The notes under the pieces: generated by a model
What the model was told of the DNA's origin: nothing
Database searches by the model: none
What the model saw: the letters and a program-made list of their open reading frames with translations, nothing else
Made by a program: the position numbers and the translations under genes
NCBI GenBank assembly: GCA_023435945.1
Contig: JAEZLB010000285.1
Span: 1-10,552 of the forward strand
DNA: 10,552 nt
Reading direction: 5' to 3'
Source of the DNA: Pseudomonadota bacterium
GTDB lineage: Bacteria; Pseudomonadota; Gammaproteobacteria; Burkholderiales; Burkholderiaceae_D
Shown here: positions 1 through 6,755 of the stretch, piece after piece
Layout of the letters: every line of letters begins with the position of its first letter
How positions within the stretch are numbered: the first letter of the stretch is position 1

Positions 1-1
1 G

Positions 2-1885
2 GTCTATTCGGCCTGGTGGTTCATGCTCATCATGGGTTTTCTGGTGCTGTCCACCACGCTGTGCATCATCCGCAATGCACCCAAGATGCTGAAAGATATG
101 CGCAGCTGGCGCGAAAATGTGCGGGAACAGTCCCTGCGTAATTTTCACCATCACGTTGAATGGCAAAGCACCCACGAGCCCCAGGCGCTTGCCAACAATC
201 TGGCCCAGCGTATCGCGACGGAAGGCTATCGTGCCAAGCTCGTGCAAAAAGACGGTGCCGTGCTGATAGCTGCCAAGCAGGGTGCGGCCAATAAATGGGG
301 TTATATTTTTGCCCACAGCGCCATCGTGATCATTTGCGTGGGCGGCCTGATGGATTCCAATCTCGCCGTGCGTGCGCAGCAGTTCATATTCGGCAAGACA
401 CCCTTCATGGGGAGCGGCCTGATCTCCGAGATTCCGCAGCAGCACCGGCTCGGAACTGGAAACCCGACCTTCCGTGGTGTCACCGAAGTGCCGGAAGGGG
501 CGAGCAGCAATACCGCATTGCTATTTCAGCAGGAGGGCGTGCTGATCCAGGATCTGCCCTTCACCATCAAGCTCGATCGTTTCATCATCGACTATTACTC
601 GACTGGTATGCCCAAGCTCTTTGCCAGCGAAGTGGTGGTGACCGACCATGCCAGTGGCGACAGCTTCCCTGCCACCATTAAAGTCAATGAGCCCTTGATC
701 TACAAAGGCATCGCCGTTTATCAGTCCAGTTTTGATGACGGAGGCAGTCATCTGAAACTCACAGCCTATCCCATGGCGGGCGCAAGCACGCAGACTTTCG
801 CTATCGAGGGCAACGTCAAGGATTTCTCGGAAATAAAAGGCGCAAACGGCGAATCTTATACGGTGGAATGGAGCGGATTCAGACCCTTCAACGTGGAAAA
901 CATGGCTATGCAGGGGCAGGATGTGCGTGCCGTGAATGCGGATCAGGCGTTTGGCGGCAACAAGTTACTGGGCAATATGGATAAGCATTTGGGCTCCGCG
1001 GCGCGAGACGACGGTAGCAAGGATTTCAAGAATGTCGGCCCCAGCGTGCAGTACAAGTTGCGTGACCAGACTGGTCAGGCACGGGAATATCACAATTACA
1101 TGCGCCCGGTAGAAGTGGAAGGACAATGGGTGTACCTGAGCGGCATGCGTGAAACGCCCGCAGAGCAATTCCGTTACTTGCGCATTCCCGCAGATGACAA
1201 CGATAGCGTTGAAGAGTGGATGCGCCTGCGTGCAGCACTGATGAATCCGGCATTGCGTGAAAAAGCGGCGCAACGTTATGCCGGAGTAGCAATAAAAGAG
1301 GCGCCTAACGCCACCGACCCGTTACGCCAGCAATTGCGTGAATCCGCCATCCGCGGGCTGGGCATATTCGCCGGCACGGAAACCGAGGGCGGCTACATGG
1401 GCGTTTCCCGTTTCCTGGAGCGCCTGCCTGCCACCGACCAGGAAAAGGCAGCGGATATTTTCATGAAAATTCTGCACGGCAGCATGTGGGAACTGTGGCA
1501 AGTGGCACGCGCCGAACAGGGGTTGCCGCCCGCCCAGGCGGACGAAAAAAATAGCCGTTTCCTGCAGGTGGCGATTAATGCAATTTCCGATTCCTACTTG
1601 TATGGCGCTCCGGTTTATCTGCAGCTGGACGAGTTCAGTGAAGTGAAATCATCGGTATTCCAGGTAACTCGCTCGCCAGGAAAAAATGTGGTGTATCTGG
1701 GGTGCCTGCTGTTGACGCTCGGTGTATTTGCGATGTTCTACATTCGCGACCGGCGTTTGTGGATCTGGATCACACGTGATGCCGAAGGCAAGGCCCGGGC
1801 ATTGATGGCCATGAGCACGCCGCGTCGAACGCTGGATTTCGACAAGGAATTCGAAAACATGAAAGAACAAATAACAAAGCATTGA
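2..1885 (+). CDS. resB: Cytochrome c biogenesis protein ResB (Ccs1), 5' end outside window
   Basis: ResB is the partner of CcsA in the System II cytochrome c synthase, which moves haem across the inner membrane and attaches it to CXXCH motifs of apocytochromes c in the periplasm. The open frame runs in from the left edge: the seven codons before the first ATG (position 23) read VYSAWWF and continue directly into a membrane segment ending LSTTLC, a typical early ResB segment. The gene is therefore truncated by the window and ATG 23 is not its start. A second membrane segment lies at about 296-352 and contains a histidine (codon 314-316) of the kind proposed to handle haem. A long periplasmic domain follows, then a last membrane helix at about 1684-1745 and a charged cytoplasmic tail. 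About 627 residues are visible, so probably only the N-terminal helix region is missing. ccsA follows after 80 bases. Family assignment is firm. Confidence 0.95.
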   Translation, partial: VYSAWWFMLIMGFLVLSTTLCIIRNAPKMLKDMRSWRENVREQSLRNFHHHVEWQSTHEPQALANNLAQRIATEGYRAKLVQKDGAVLIAAKQGAANKWGYIFAHSAIVIICVGGLMDSNLAVRAQQFIFGKTPFMGSGLISEIPQQHRLGTGNPTFRGVTEVPEGASSNTALLFQQEGVLIQDLPFTIKLDRFIIDYYSTGMPKLFASEVVVTDHASGDSFPATIKVNEPLIYKGIAVYQSSFDDGGSHLKLTAYPMAGASTQTFAIEGNVKDFSEIKGANGESYTVEWSGFRPFNVENMAMQGQDVRAVNADQAFGGNKLLGNMDKHLGSAARDDGSKDFKNVGPSVQYKLRDQTGQAREYHNYMRPVEVEGQWVYLSGMRETPAEQFRYLRIPADDNDSVEEWMRLRAALMNPALREKAAQRYAGVAIKEAPNATDPLRQQLRESAIRGLGIFAGTETEGGYMGVSRFLERLPATDQEKAADIFMKILHGSMWELWQVARAEQGLPPAQADEKNSRFLQVAINAISDSYLYGAPVYLQLDEFSEVKSSVFQVTRSPGKNVVYLGCLLLTLGVFAMFYIRDRRLWIWITRDAEGKARALMAMSTPRRTLDFDKEFENMKEQITKH

Positions 1886-1900
1886 TCGACTGCAGCCGAG

Positions 1901-1925
1901 GCCCGACTCCACTATACTGTCGGGC
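1901..1925. repeat. Inverted repeat in the resB-ccsA gap
   Basis: GCCCGAC (1901-1907) and GTCGGGC (1919-1925) form a perfect 7-bp stem with an 11-base loop. The loop contains TATACT (1913-1918), which resembles a -10 box, but I find no acceptable -35 at 16-18 bases. The 3' side is followed by ATTTA rather than a real U-run, so this is a poor terminator. It could be an RNA stability or processing element between two cotranscribed genes, or chance. Confidence 0.45.
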
Positions 1926-1954
1926 ATTTACGGATCACGTAGCCGAGCAATATT

Positions 1955-1958
1955 GGAG
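1955..1958 (+). promoter_or_regulatory. Ribosome binding site deciding the ccsA start
   Basis: GGAG lies 7 bases before ATG 1966. The longer reading from TTG 1882, which overlaps the resB stop, has no comparable site and would add 28 residues unlike a CcsA N-terminus. Confidence 0.7.
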
Positions 1959-1965
1959 CGCCCAG

Positions 1966-3117
1966 ATGGAACTGACGCAATCTCAGATATATACGCCGCC
2001 GCCGGGTTTCTTTCGGCGCCTGACTGTCGTGGACTGGTTATACGCGCTGGCGCTGCTGGCCGGAGCTGGCTACGCGCTGGTTCACTTTAATCAGCATATG
2101 GATGGGTACGACAAGGGTGTGCTGATACTGTCGGTGCCCACCTTTGCCTGGCTGGGTTGGTACTGGAAGCCGATACGATGGGTGATGGCGGTATTGGCCG
2201 TGCTTTCGCTATCCGCAATTGCCATGTATGGCGGTGACCTGCAGATGGCTGAGCAGCGCTTCCTGCTGAAGTATCTGTTTTCCAGCCAATCCGCGATCCT
2301 CTGGATGAGCATGCTGTTCGTGTTCTCGACCGTGTTCTACTGGATAGGTTTAGCCACCCGGTCCGAAACGGGTGGAGCGCTGGGTGCCAAGCTCTGTTGG
2401 GCTGCCATTATCATGGGAACGACCGGTATGCTGGTGCGCTGGTATGAGTCCTATCTGCTGGGGCCGGACATCGGCCACATTCCGGTCTCCAATTTGTATG
2501 AAGTCTTCATTCTCTTCTGTCTGATTACGGCACTGTTTCATCTGTATTACGAACAGGTCTATGCAACGCGCCAGCTCGGCCCCTTCGTGCTGCTCATCAT
2601 CACCGCCGCAGTCGGCTTCCTGCTGTGGTACATGGTGAGCCGCGATGCAGGCCAGATCGAACCGCTGGTGCCGGCCTTGCAGAGCTGGTGGATGAAGATT
2701 CATGTGCCGGCTAACTTCATCGGCTACGGCACCTTTGCCTTGGCAGCCATGGTGGCGGTTGCCTATCTGCTGCGTTCGCATGGCATGCTGGCGGATCGCC
2801 TGCCGTCGCTGGAATTGCTCGATGACGTGATGTACAAATCGATCGCGGTCGGTTTTGCCTTCTTCACGATTGCAACGATTCTCGGTGCACTGTGGGCAGC
2901 TGAAGCATGGGGTGGCTACTGGTCCTGGGATCCGAAGGAAACCTGGGCGCTGATCGTGTGGCTAAATTATGCAACCTGGCTGCACATGCGCCTGATGAAG
3001 GGGCTGCGCGGTCGCGTGGCGGCTTGGTGGGCGGTAGTCGGTCTGTTGATTACGACGTTCTGTTTCATCGGCGTCAATATGTTCCTGTCGGGCCTGCATT
3101 CTTACGGCGAGCTCTGA
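1966..3117 (+). CDS. ccsA: System II cytochrome c biogenesis protein CcsA/ResC (called CcsB in many annotations)
   Basis: This is the polytopic haem-handling half of the ResB-CcsA cytochrome c synthase of the inner membrane. From ATG 1966 it has 383 residues. The tryptophan-rich WWD haem-binding motif is clear, WGGYWSWDPKETWA beginning at residue 315. Conserved histidines sit where the family has them: H171 in HIPVSN, H246 in KIHVPAN, and H378 near the C-terminus in GLHSYGEL. Several hydrophobic segments flank these, starting with one at about residues 22-42. An additional segment at about 52-85 precedes the core, so the N-terminal part is longer than in the shortest members of the family. 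It follows resB closely and is probably cotranscribed with it; a strong terminator stands 21 bases after the stop. Naming differs between systems: the WWD protein is CcsA in Bordetella but CcsB in a widely used protein family model. Assignment is firm. Confidence 0.96.
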   Translation: MELTQSQIYTPPPGFFRRLTVVDWLYALALLAGAGYALVHFNQHMDGYDKGVLILSVPTFAWLGWYWKPIRWVMAVLAVLSLSAIAMYGGDLQMAEQRFLLKYLFSSQSAILWMSMLFVFSTVFYWIGLATRSETGGALGAKLCWAAIIMGTTGMLVRWYESYLLGPDIGHIPVSNLYEVFILFCLITALFHLYYEQVYATRQLGPFVLLIITAAVGFLLWYMVSRDAGQIEPLVPALQSWWMKIHVPANFIGYGTFALAAMVAVAYLLRSHGMLADRLPSLELLDDVMYKSIAVGFAFFTIATILGALWAAEAWGGYWSWDPKETWALIVWLNYATWLHMRLMKGLRGRVAAWWAVVGLLITTFCFIGVNMFLSGLHSYGEL

Positions 3118-3138
3118 TCTTTCCCTTCTTTAATATTC

Positions 3139-3172
3139 AAAAGCCGCCGGCGACAACCGGCGGCTTTTTTTT
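3139..3172 (+). terminator. Intrinsic terminator after ccsA
   Basis: AAGCCGCCGG (3141-3150) pairs perfectly with CCGGCGGCTT (3157-3166) around the 6-base loop CGACAA. The stem is flanked by AA before and a run of eight T (3165-3172), two of which belong to the stem. It closes the resB-ccsA transcript and separates it from msrP. Confidence 0.93.
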
Positions 3173-3224
3173 AAATTGTGTAAGCTAGACGGGCTGGATA
3201 CCGTTTTTCCGAATCGGAGCCGCC

Positions 3225-4205
3225 ATGCTGATCAAACGCTCTCCCAATGGAATAGATATTCCATTTCCTTCTGAAATTACGCCTCGTCATGTCTTTGAGG
3301 GACGCCGTCGCTTCATCAAGACACTGGCGATAGGCTCGATTGCAGGAAGCAGCCTGCTAGACATGGCAGCCCGTACTGCTTTTGCGCAAACGCCGGCCCG
3401 GCAAAAACTTCCGGCTTTCCCGAGTCCTGCTTACAAAATTCCCGACAAGTTGACGGATTATGAAGACGCCACGACGTACAACAACTTCTACGAGTTCGGT
3501 ACCGGCAAGGGCGACCCTTCGCGCCGTGGCGGCACATTAAAACCTCGGCCTTGGATGATTTCCATTGAGGGCGAGGTCAACAAGCCCATGCAAATCGATA
3601 TCGACGACCTGCTGAAACTCGCACCGCTGGAAGAGCGCATTTATCGGCTGCGTTGTGTGGAAGGCTGGTCCATGGCGATTCCCTGGATAGGCTATTCATT
3701 TTCGTCCTTGATGAAGAAAGTCGAACCCAATGGGCATGCCAGGTTCGTCGAATTCACCACCCTGGCCGATCCCAGGCAAATGCCCAATTTGCGCAGTTCC
3801 ATCCTGGAATGGCCTTACGTCGAAGGGCTGAGGCTGGATGAGGCCAATCATCCCCTCACGCTGTTGGCGATGGGCATGTATGGCGAAGTGCTGCCGAATC
3901 AGAGCGGCGCGCCGGTGCGCATTGTCGTACCGTGGAAGTATGGGTTCAAGTCCGCCAAGTCGCTGGTCAGAATTCGCTTCACTCGCGAGCAGCCCCGGAC
4001 GGCCTGGAATATCGCTGCGCCCCGTGAATATGGTTTTTATTCCAATGTGAATCCGGATGTCAGCCATCCGCGCTGGTCGCAAGCCACAGAGCGTCGCATA
4101 GGAGAAGATGGCCTATTCACCCGGAAGCGCAAGACCCTCATGTTCAATGGCTATGACGAGGTTGCATCGCTGTATGCGGGCATGGATCTGAGGCGCTATT
4201 ACTGA
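3225..4205 (+). CDS. msrP: Protein-methionine-sulfoxide reductase catalytic subunit MsrP (YedY)
   Basis: MsrP is a periplasmic molybdopterin enzyme that reduces methionine sulfoxide residues in envelope proteins, taking electrons from the quinone pool through MsrQ. The 326-residue length fits the family. A twin-arginine export signal is visible: GRRRFIKT at residues 26-33, a hydrophobic stretch to about 45, and a plausible cleavage site after AFA (residue 54). This agrees with export of a folded, cofactor-loaded enzyme. Cys144 in [10 protein letters not shown] is the expected molybdenum ligand. Downstream sequence has the sulfite-oxidase-fold hallmarks, for example [13 protein letters not shown] and [11 protein letters not shown] 3225 is preceded by GGAG (3216-3219) at 5 bases. 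msrQ begins 6 bases after the stop, so the pair is an operon. Only 52 bases separate the gene from the upstream terminator, so its promoter must lie there or depend on readthrough; I see no convincing promoter. Confidence 0.96.
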   Translation: MLIKRSPNGIDIPFPSEITPRHVFEGRRRFIKTLAIGSIAGSSLLDMAARTAFAQTPARQKLPAFPSPAYKIPDKLTDYEDATTYNNFYEFGTGKGDPSRRGGTLKPRPWMISIEGEVNKPMQIDIDDLLKLAPLEERIYRLRCVEGWSMAIPWIGYSFSSLMKKVEPNGHARFVEFTTLADPRQMPNLRSSILEWPYVEGLRLDEANHPLTLLAMGMYGEVLPNQSGAPVRIVVPWKYGFKSAKSLVRIRFTREQPRTAWNIAAPREYGFYSNVNPDVSHPRWSQATERRIGEDGLFTRKRKTLMFNGYDEVASLYAGMDLRRYY

Positions 4206-4211
4206 TCCCTT

Positions 4212-4832
4212 ATGCAAGCTGCTCCATTCAACCGGGAAAAGCTGTTAAAGCCTGTATTGTTCCTGCTGGCGCTGCTGCCTTTCCTGCGCCTGGTATTCCT
4301 TGTCGCGACAGAGCAACTGGGCGCCAATCCGGTTGAATTCGTTACCCGAGACACCGGTAACTGGACGTTATATATGTTGTGCGCGACGTTGGCCGTCACC
4401 CCGTTGCGTCGTCTAACCGGCTGGAAAGCCATTCAGAAGTCGCGTCGCATGCTGGGCTTGTTTGCCTTTTTCTATGCCTGTCAGCATTTCCTTGCTTTCC
4501 TGTGGTTCGAGCATTTTTTCGATGTGGCAGAAATGTGGCGCGATGTATTGGAGCGTCCCTTTATTGCCGTTGGCTTCGCTGCCTTCCTCTTGCTGATACC
4601 GCTGGCGGTGACCAGCAACAAAGCGGCTATGCGGAAATTGGGGAGGCGCTGGCAGGCGCTGCACAGACTGATTTACCTGATTGTATTGCTGGCCCTTTTG
4701 CATTTCTGGTGGATGCGGGCCGGCAAGCAGGATTTTGCGGATCCGATGCTATGGGGAATAGTCGTGGCCGTGATGCTGGGACTGCGCATATACTGGCATT
4801 ATGCGCAGCCGCATCGGACAGCAGCGCCTTAA
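4212..4832 (+). CDS. msrQ: Haem-binding membrane subunit MsrQ (YedZ) of the MsrPQ system
   Basis: MsrQ is an inner-membrane b-type cytochrome that carries electrons from quinol or flavin donors to MsrP in the periplasm. The 206-residue protein has about six hydrophobic segments (roughly residues 12-32, 51-65, 81-100, 116-134, 152-168 and 180-196), the ferric-reductase-like layout. Histidines H92, H151 and H164 lie at positions matching the haem ligands known for E. coli MsrQ; H101 is additional. The start is ATG 4212, six bases after the msrP stop, with no clear Shine-Dalgarno sequence, which suggests translation coupled to msrP. The stop codon TAA (4830-4832) overlaps the convergent lysA stop through a shared TTAA. 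No terminator follows, so transcripts probably run into lysA antisense sequence. Confidence 0.95.
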   Translation: MQAAPFNREKLLKPVLFLLALLPFLRLVFLVATEQLGANPVEFVTRDTGNWTLYMLCATLAVTPLRRLTGWKAIQKSRRMLGLFAFFYACQHFLAFLWFEHFFDVAEMWRDVLERPFIAVGFAAFLLLIPLAVTSNKAAMRKLGRRWQALHRLIYLIVLLALLHFWWMRAGKQDFADPMLWGIVVAVMLGLRIYWHYAQPHRTAAP

Positions 4833-6112
4833 CCGGGAATACGTTCGAGCGCGAACAATTGTTCGGCGGTTTCCCGTTCACGAATGACGTGCGTGGTCTT
4901 GCCGTCAACCATGATCTCGACGGCACGGCCGCGCGTGTTGTAGTTGGAAGCCATCGTCATGCCGTAAGCGCCGGCTGACATGATGGCAAGCAGGTCACCT
5001 TCTTCAACCGTCAGGCTGCGCGCACGCGCCAGCCAGTCGCCTGATTCGCATACCGGCCCGACTACATCATAGGTCTGTGCCTCGGCGGAACGCTTGATCA
5101 CCGTTTGCACGCGATGCCAGGCTTCGTACATGGCCGGGCGCATCAAGTCATTCATTGCGGCATCCACCACTGCAAAATGCTTGCTGCTTCCATGTTTCAG
5201 ATATTGCACCTGGGTTAGCAGTATGCCGGCATTGCCCGCAATGGAACGTCCCGGTTCAAACAGCACCTTGATGGGTTCGCCGTTATGTTTTGCCGCGCGC
5301 CACATTTTGATCCGCGCAAAAAGGCGTCCCAGATAATCACCTACCGCGACCGGCTTCTCATCGTCATAGGTAATGCCGATGCCACCGCCGATATCCAGGT
5401 GATGCAAAGGGATGCTTTCAGCCGCCAGCTGATCAACCAGTTCGATAACCTTGTCCAGCGCTTCCAGCAGCGGTGCATCGTCCAGCAGTTGTGAGCCGAT
5501 ATGGCAGTCTATGCCCACAACCTCCAGGTTGGGCAATGAAGCTGCGGTACGGTAGGTGGTCAGGGCATCTTCATAAGCCACGCCGAACTTGTTTTCCTTC
5601 AGCCCGGTCGAAATATAAGGATGCGTCTTTGCATCGACATTGGGATTCACACGCAAGGAGACAGGAGCCTTCTTACCCATTTCGCCCGCGACTGCATTCA
5701 GGCGATGCAGTTCAGGGATAGACTCCACATTGAAGCAGAGGATGTTGTGTGACAGTGCCAGTCGCATCTCATCCCGCGTCTTGCCTACACCGGAGAAAAT
5801 GACCTTGCGCGGGTCCCCGCCTGCTGCAACCACCCGCAACAATTCGCCACCTGAAACGATATCGAAACCTGCTCCATGTTGATGCAAGAGGTTCAGGATC
5901 GCCAGATTGGAATTGGCTTTGACCGCATAACAGACGAGCGCTTCCTCAGTGTTGCCAACATGTTGTGCGCAGGCCTGGGAGTAGGCTGAGAAATTTTCTA
6001 TGAGTGCCGCTTTAGAATAGACATACGCAGGTGTGCCGAAGCGCGCAGCAATATCGGTCAGAGGGACGCCTTCGGCATGAAGTACGTCTTGCTGGTAGGT
6101 AAAATGCGACAT
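4829..6112 (-). CDS. lysA: Diaminopimelate decarboxylase LysA
   Basis: LysA is the cytoplasmic PLP enzyme that decarboxylates meso-2,6-diaminopimelate to L-lysine, the last step of lysine synthesis. The 427 residues fit the family (about 420). The N-terminal alanine-racemase-like barrel carries the PLP lysine K65 in YAVKANSN. HIGSQLLD, the phosphate-binding DIGGGIGITY and FEPGRSIAGN follow in the usual order. C355 in CESGDW is the conserved active-site cysteine supplied by the partner subunit of the dimer, and AYGMTMASNYN is also typical. The start ATG (6112-6110) has no clear ribosome binding site and lies 9 bases after the lptM stop, so it is probably translated from the lptM-lysA transcript. 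No lysine riboswitch is possible in so short a leader. The stop shares TTAA with msrQ. Confidence 0.97.
   Translation of the reverse strand: MSHFTYQQDVLHAEGVPLTDIAARFGTPAYVYSKAALIENFSAYSQACAQHVGNTEEALVCYAVKANSNLAILNLLHQHGAGFDIVSGGELLRVVAAGGDPRKVIFSGVGKTRDEMRLALSHNILCFNVESIPELHRLNAVAGEMGKKAPVSLRVNPNVDAKTHPYISTGLKENKFGVAYEDALTTYRTAASLPNLEVVGIDCHIGSQLLDDAPLLEALDKVIELVDQLAAESIPLHHLDIGGGIGITYDDEKPVAVGDYLGRLFARIKMWRAAKHNGEPIKVLFEPGRSIAGNAGILLTQVQYLKHGSSKHFAVVDAAMNDLMRPAMYEAWHRVQTVIKRSAEAQTYDVVGPVCESGDWLARARSLTVEEGDLLAIMSAGAYGMTMASNYNTRGRAVEIMVDGKTTHVIRERETAEQLFALERIPG
4834..4876. repeat. Nested inverted repeats at the 3' end of lysA
   Basis: An outer pair, CGGGAA (4834-4839) and TTCCCG (4871-4876), encloses a perfect 14-base palindrome CGAACAATTGTTCG (4852-4865). 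A second hairpin, GTTCG (4843-4847) with CGAAC (4852-4856), shares one arm and would exclude the palindrome hairpin. All lies within the last codons of lysA, beside the convergent stops. No T-run follows on either strand, so it is not a standard intrinsic terminator. Confidence 0.5.
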
Positions 6113-6121
6113 GGATGAAAT

Positions 6122-6316
6122 CTATTGAGTGGAAGTGCTTGTCGAAGGACGTTCCTGCTGAGCAGCCGGCGTGGTTTGATCGCCGGGCGTAGCAACGGGA
6201 GCCGGCACTTCTGGAATATAAAGCGGCCCGGTCTGGCCGCAGGCTGCTATCAGGAATGCGGACAGTAAGGCGGATGTGCCGGCAGCAACGCGGAAAAAGC
6301 TGGACAGGGGCTTCAC
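6122..6316 (-). CDS. lptM: LPS translocon maturation chaperone LptM (YifL-type small lipoprotein)
   Basis: LptM is a small outer-membrane lipoprotein that binds the LptD/LptE translocon and helps it reach its active disulfide-bonded form. This 64-residue protein has a short basic start, a hydrophobic stretch and the lipobox IAAC (residues 23-26), with C26 as the lipidated residue. It is followed directly by GQTGPLYIP, the diagnostic motif of the family. The rest is a Pro/Thr/Ser/Gln-rich tail. The start is GTG (6316-6314); no ATG lies upstream in frame before the TAA complementary to 6341-6343, and no strong ribosome binding site is seen. It precedes lysA by 9 bases, the order common in proteobacteria, and diverges from cyaY. 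The motif makes the family assignment firm despite the size. Confidence 0.9.
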   Translation of the reverse strand: MKPLSSFFRVAAGTSALLSAFLIAACGQTGPLYIPEVPAPVATPGDQTTPAAQQERPSTSTSTQ

Positions 6317-6319
6317 GAT

Positions 6320-6325
6320 TACAAT
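6320..6325 (+). promoter_or_regulatory. Candidate -10 box for cyaY
   Basis: TACAAT matches the -10 consensus at five of six positions and would give a leader of about 24 bases. TGGACA (6301-6306) looks like a -35 but is only 13 bases away, so it is not a proper partner. Some promoter must exist within or near the 39-base gap, since no upstream gene runs rightward. Confidence 0.35.
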
Positions 6326-6347
6326 GTGGGTTAACAGAGTTTATGGG

Positions 6348-6356
6348 AGTGTAGCA
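6348..6356 (-). promoter_or_regulatory. Candidate extended -10 promoter for lptM-lysA
   Basis: On the minus strand the sequence reads TGC-TACACT: a TG extension and a four-of-six -10 box (6353-6348). It overlaps the cyaY ribosome binding site and start codon. It would give a leader of about 25 bases to the lptM GTG. No clear -35 is visible. Confidence 0.3.
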
Positions 6357-6691
6357 TGACGGAATCAGAATTCCTTGTCCTGGCAGAGCAGACGCTGAGT
6401 GCTGTAGAGGCGGCATTCGAGCGTGCCGCCGAAGGCAGTGATGTGGATATCGAAAGCAGCCGCAACGGCAATGTTCTGGAAATCGAGTTCATCGATAACG
6501 GTTCGAAAATCATCGTTAATAGCCAGACGCCTATGCAGGAAATCTGGGTTGCCGCACGCTCCGGGGGATTTCATTTCCGCCGGGAGGGCGAGCGCTGGGT
6601 CAATACGCGCGATGGCAGTGATCTGTTTGAGGTGCTGTCCGCAAGTGCCAGTGCCCAGGCAGGTGTAGCGTTGTCGATTGCTCCTGCCTAA
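6356..6691 (+). CDS. cyaY: Iron-sulfur cluster assembly protein CyaY (bacterial frataxin)
   Basis: CyaY is the cytoplasmic frataxin homologue. It binds iron weakly through an acidic surface, contacts the cysteine desulfurase IscS, and tunes iron-sulfur cluster assembly. The 111-residue length is normal. The first helix (about residues 3-27) and the following strand are rich in Glu and Asp (E3, E5, E11, E18, E22, E26, D29, D31, E33), as expected for the iron-binding ridge. The sheet region carries the frataxin signature QTPMQEIWVAAR followed by GGFHF. ATG 6356 is preceded by GGGAG (6345-6349) at 6 bases. The divergence from lptM-lysA is a familiar arrangement in betaproteobacteria. The short C-terminal Ala-rich tail is not conserved in the family. 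The stop codon overlaps the U-tract of the leftward mrcA terminator. Confidence 0.95.
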   Translation: MTESEFLVLAEQTLSAVEAAFERAAEGSDVDIESSRNGNVLEIEFIDNGSKIIVNSQTPMQEIWVAARSGGFHFRREGERWVNTRDGSDLFEVLSASASAQAGVALSIAPA

Positions 6692-6727
6692 AATAAAAAG
6701 CCGGGAAACGTTCTCCGTTTCCCGGCT
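6690..6727 (-). terminator. Intrinsic terminator of mrcA (leftward)
   Basis: AGCCGGGAAACG (6699-6710) and CGTTTCCCGGCT (6716-6727) form a perfect 12-bp stem with a 5-base loop. Read on the minus strand it is followed by TTTTTATTTT, a good U-tract. On the plus strand the hairpin is followed by GCACCG, so it is a weaker terminator for cyaY, though the A-rich 5' flank could pair partly. It lies 28 bases beyond the mrcA stop. Confidence 0.9.
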
Positions 6728-6755
6728 GCACCGTATTCACAGCTAAAAGGGGGGG

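Noticed and set aside
1882..1965. Upstream TTG start for ccsA giving 28 extra residues
   Set aside because: There is no ribosome binding site, the added residues are hydrophilic and unlike CcsA N-termini, and ATG 1966 has GGAG at 7 bases.
2041..2080. TACGCGCTGG occurring twice, 30 bases apart
   Set aside because: It encodes repeated Tyr-Ala-Leu within a membrane helix of CcsA; a codon-level coincidence.
2350..2781. 143-residue antisense frame in ccsA, rich in Gln and His
   Set aside because: The composition is what the complement of a hydrophobic membrane gene gives; no start signal or domain.
4379..4978. 199-residue open frame across the msrQ-lysA junction
   Set aside because: It overlaps msrQ in another frame and lysA antisense; both real genes have complete motifs and this product has none.
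6301..6306. TGGACA as a -35 box for cyaY
   Set aside because: It matches the consensus well, but is only 13 bases from the best -10, and no -10 lies at 16-18 bases.
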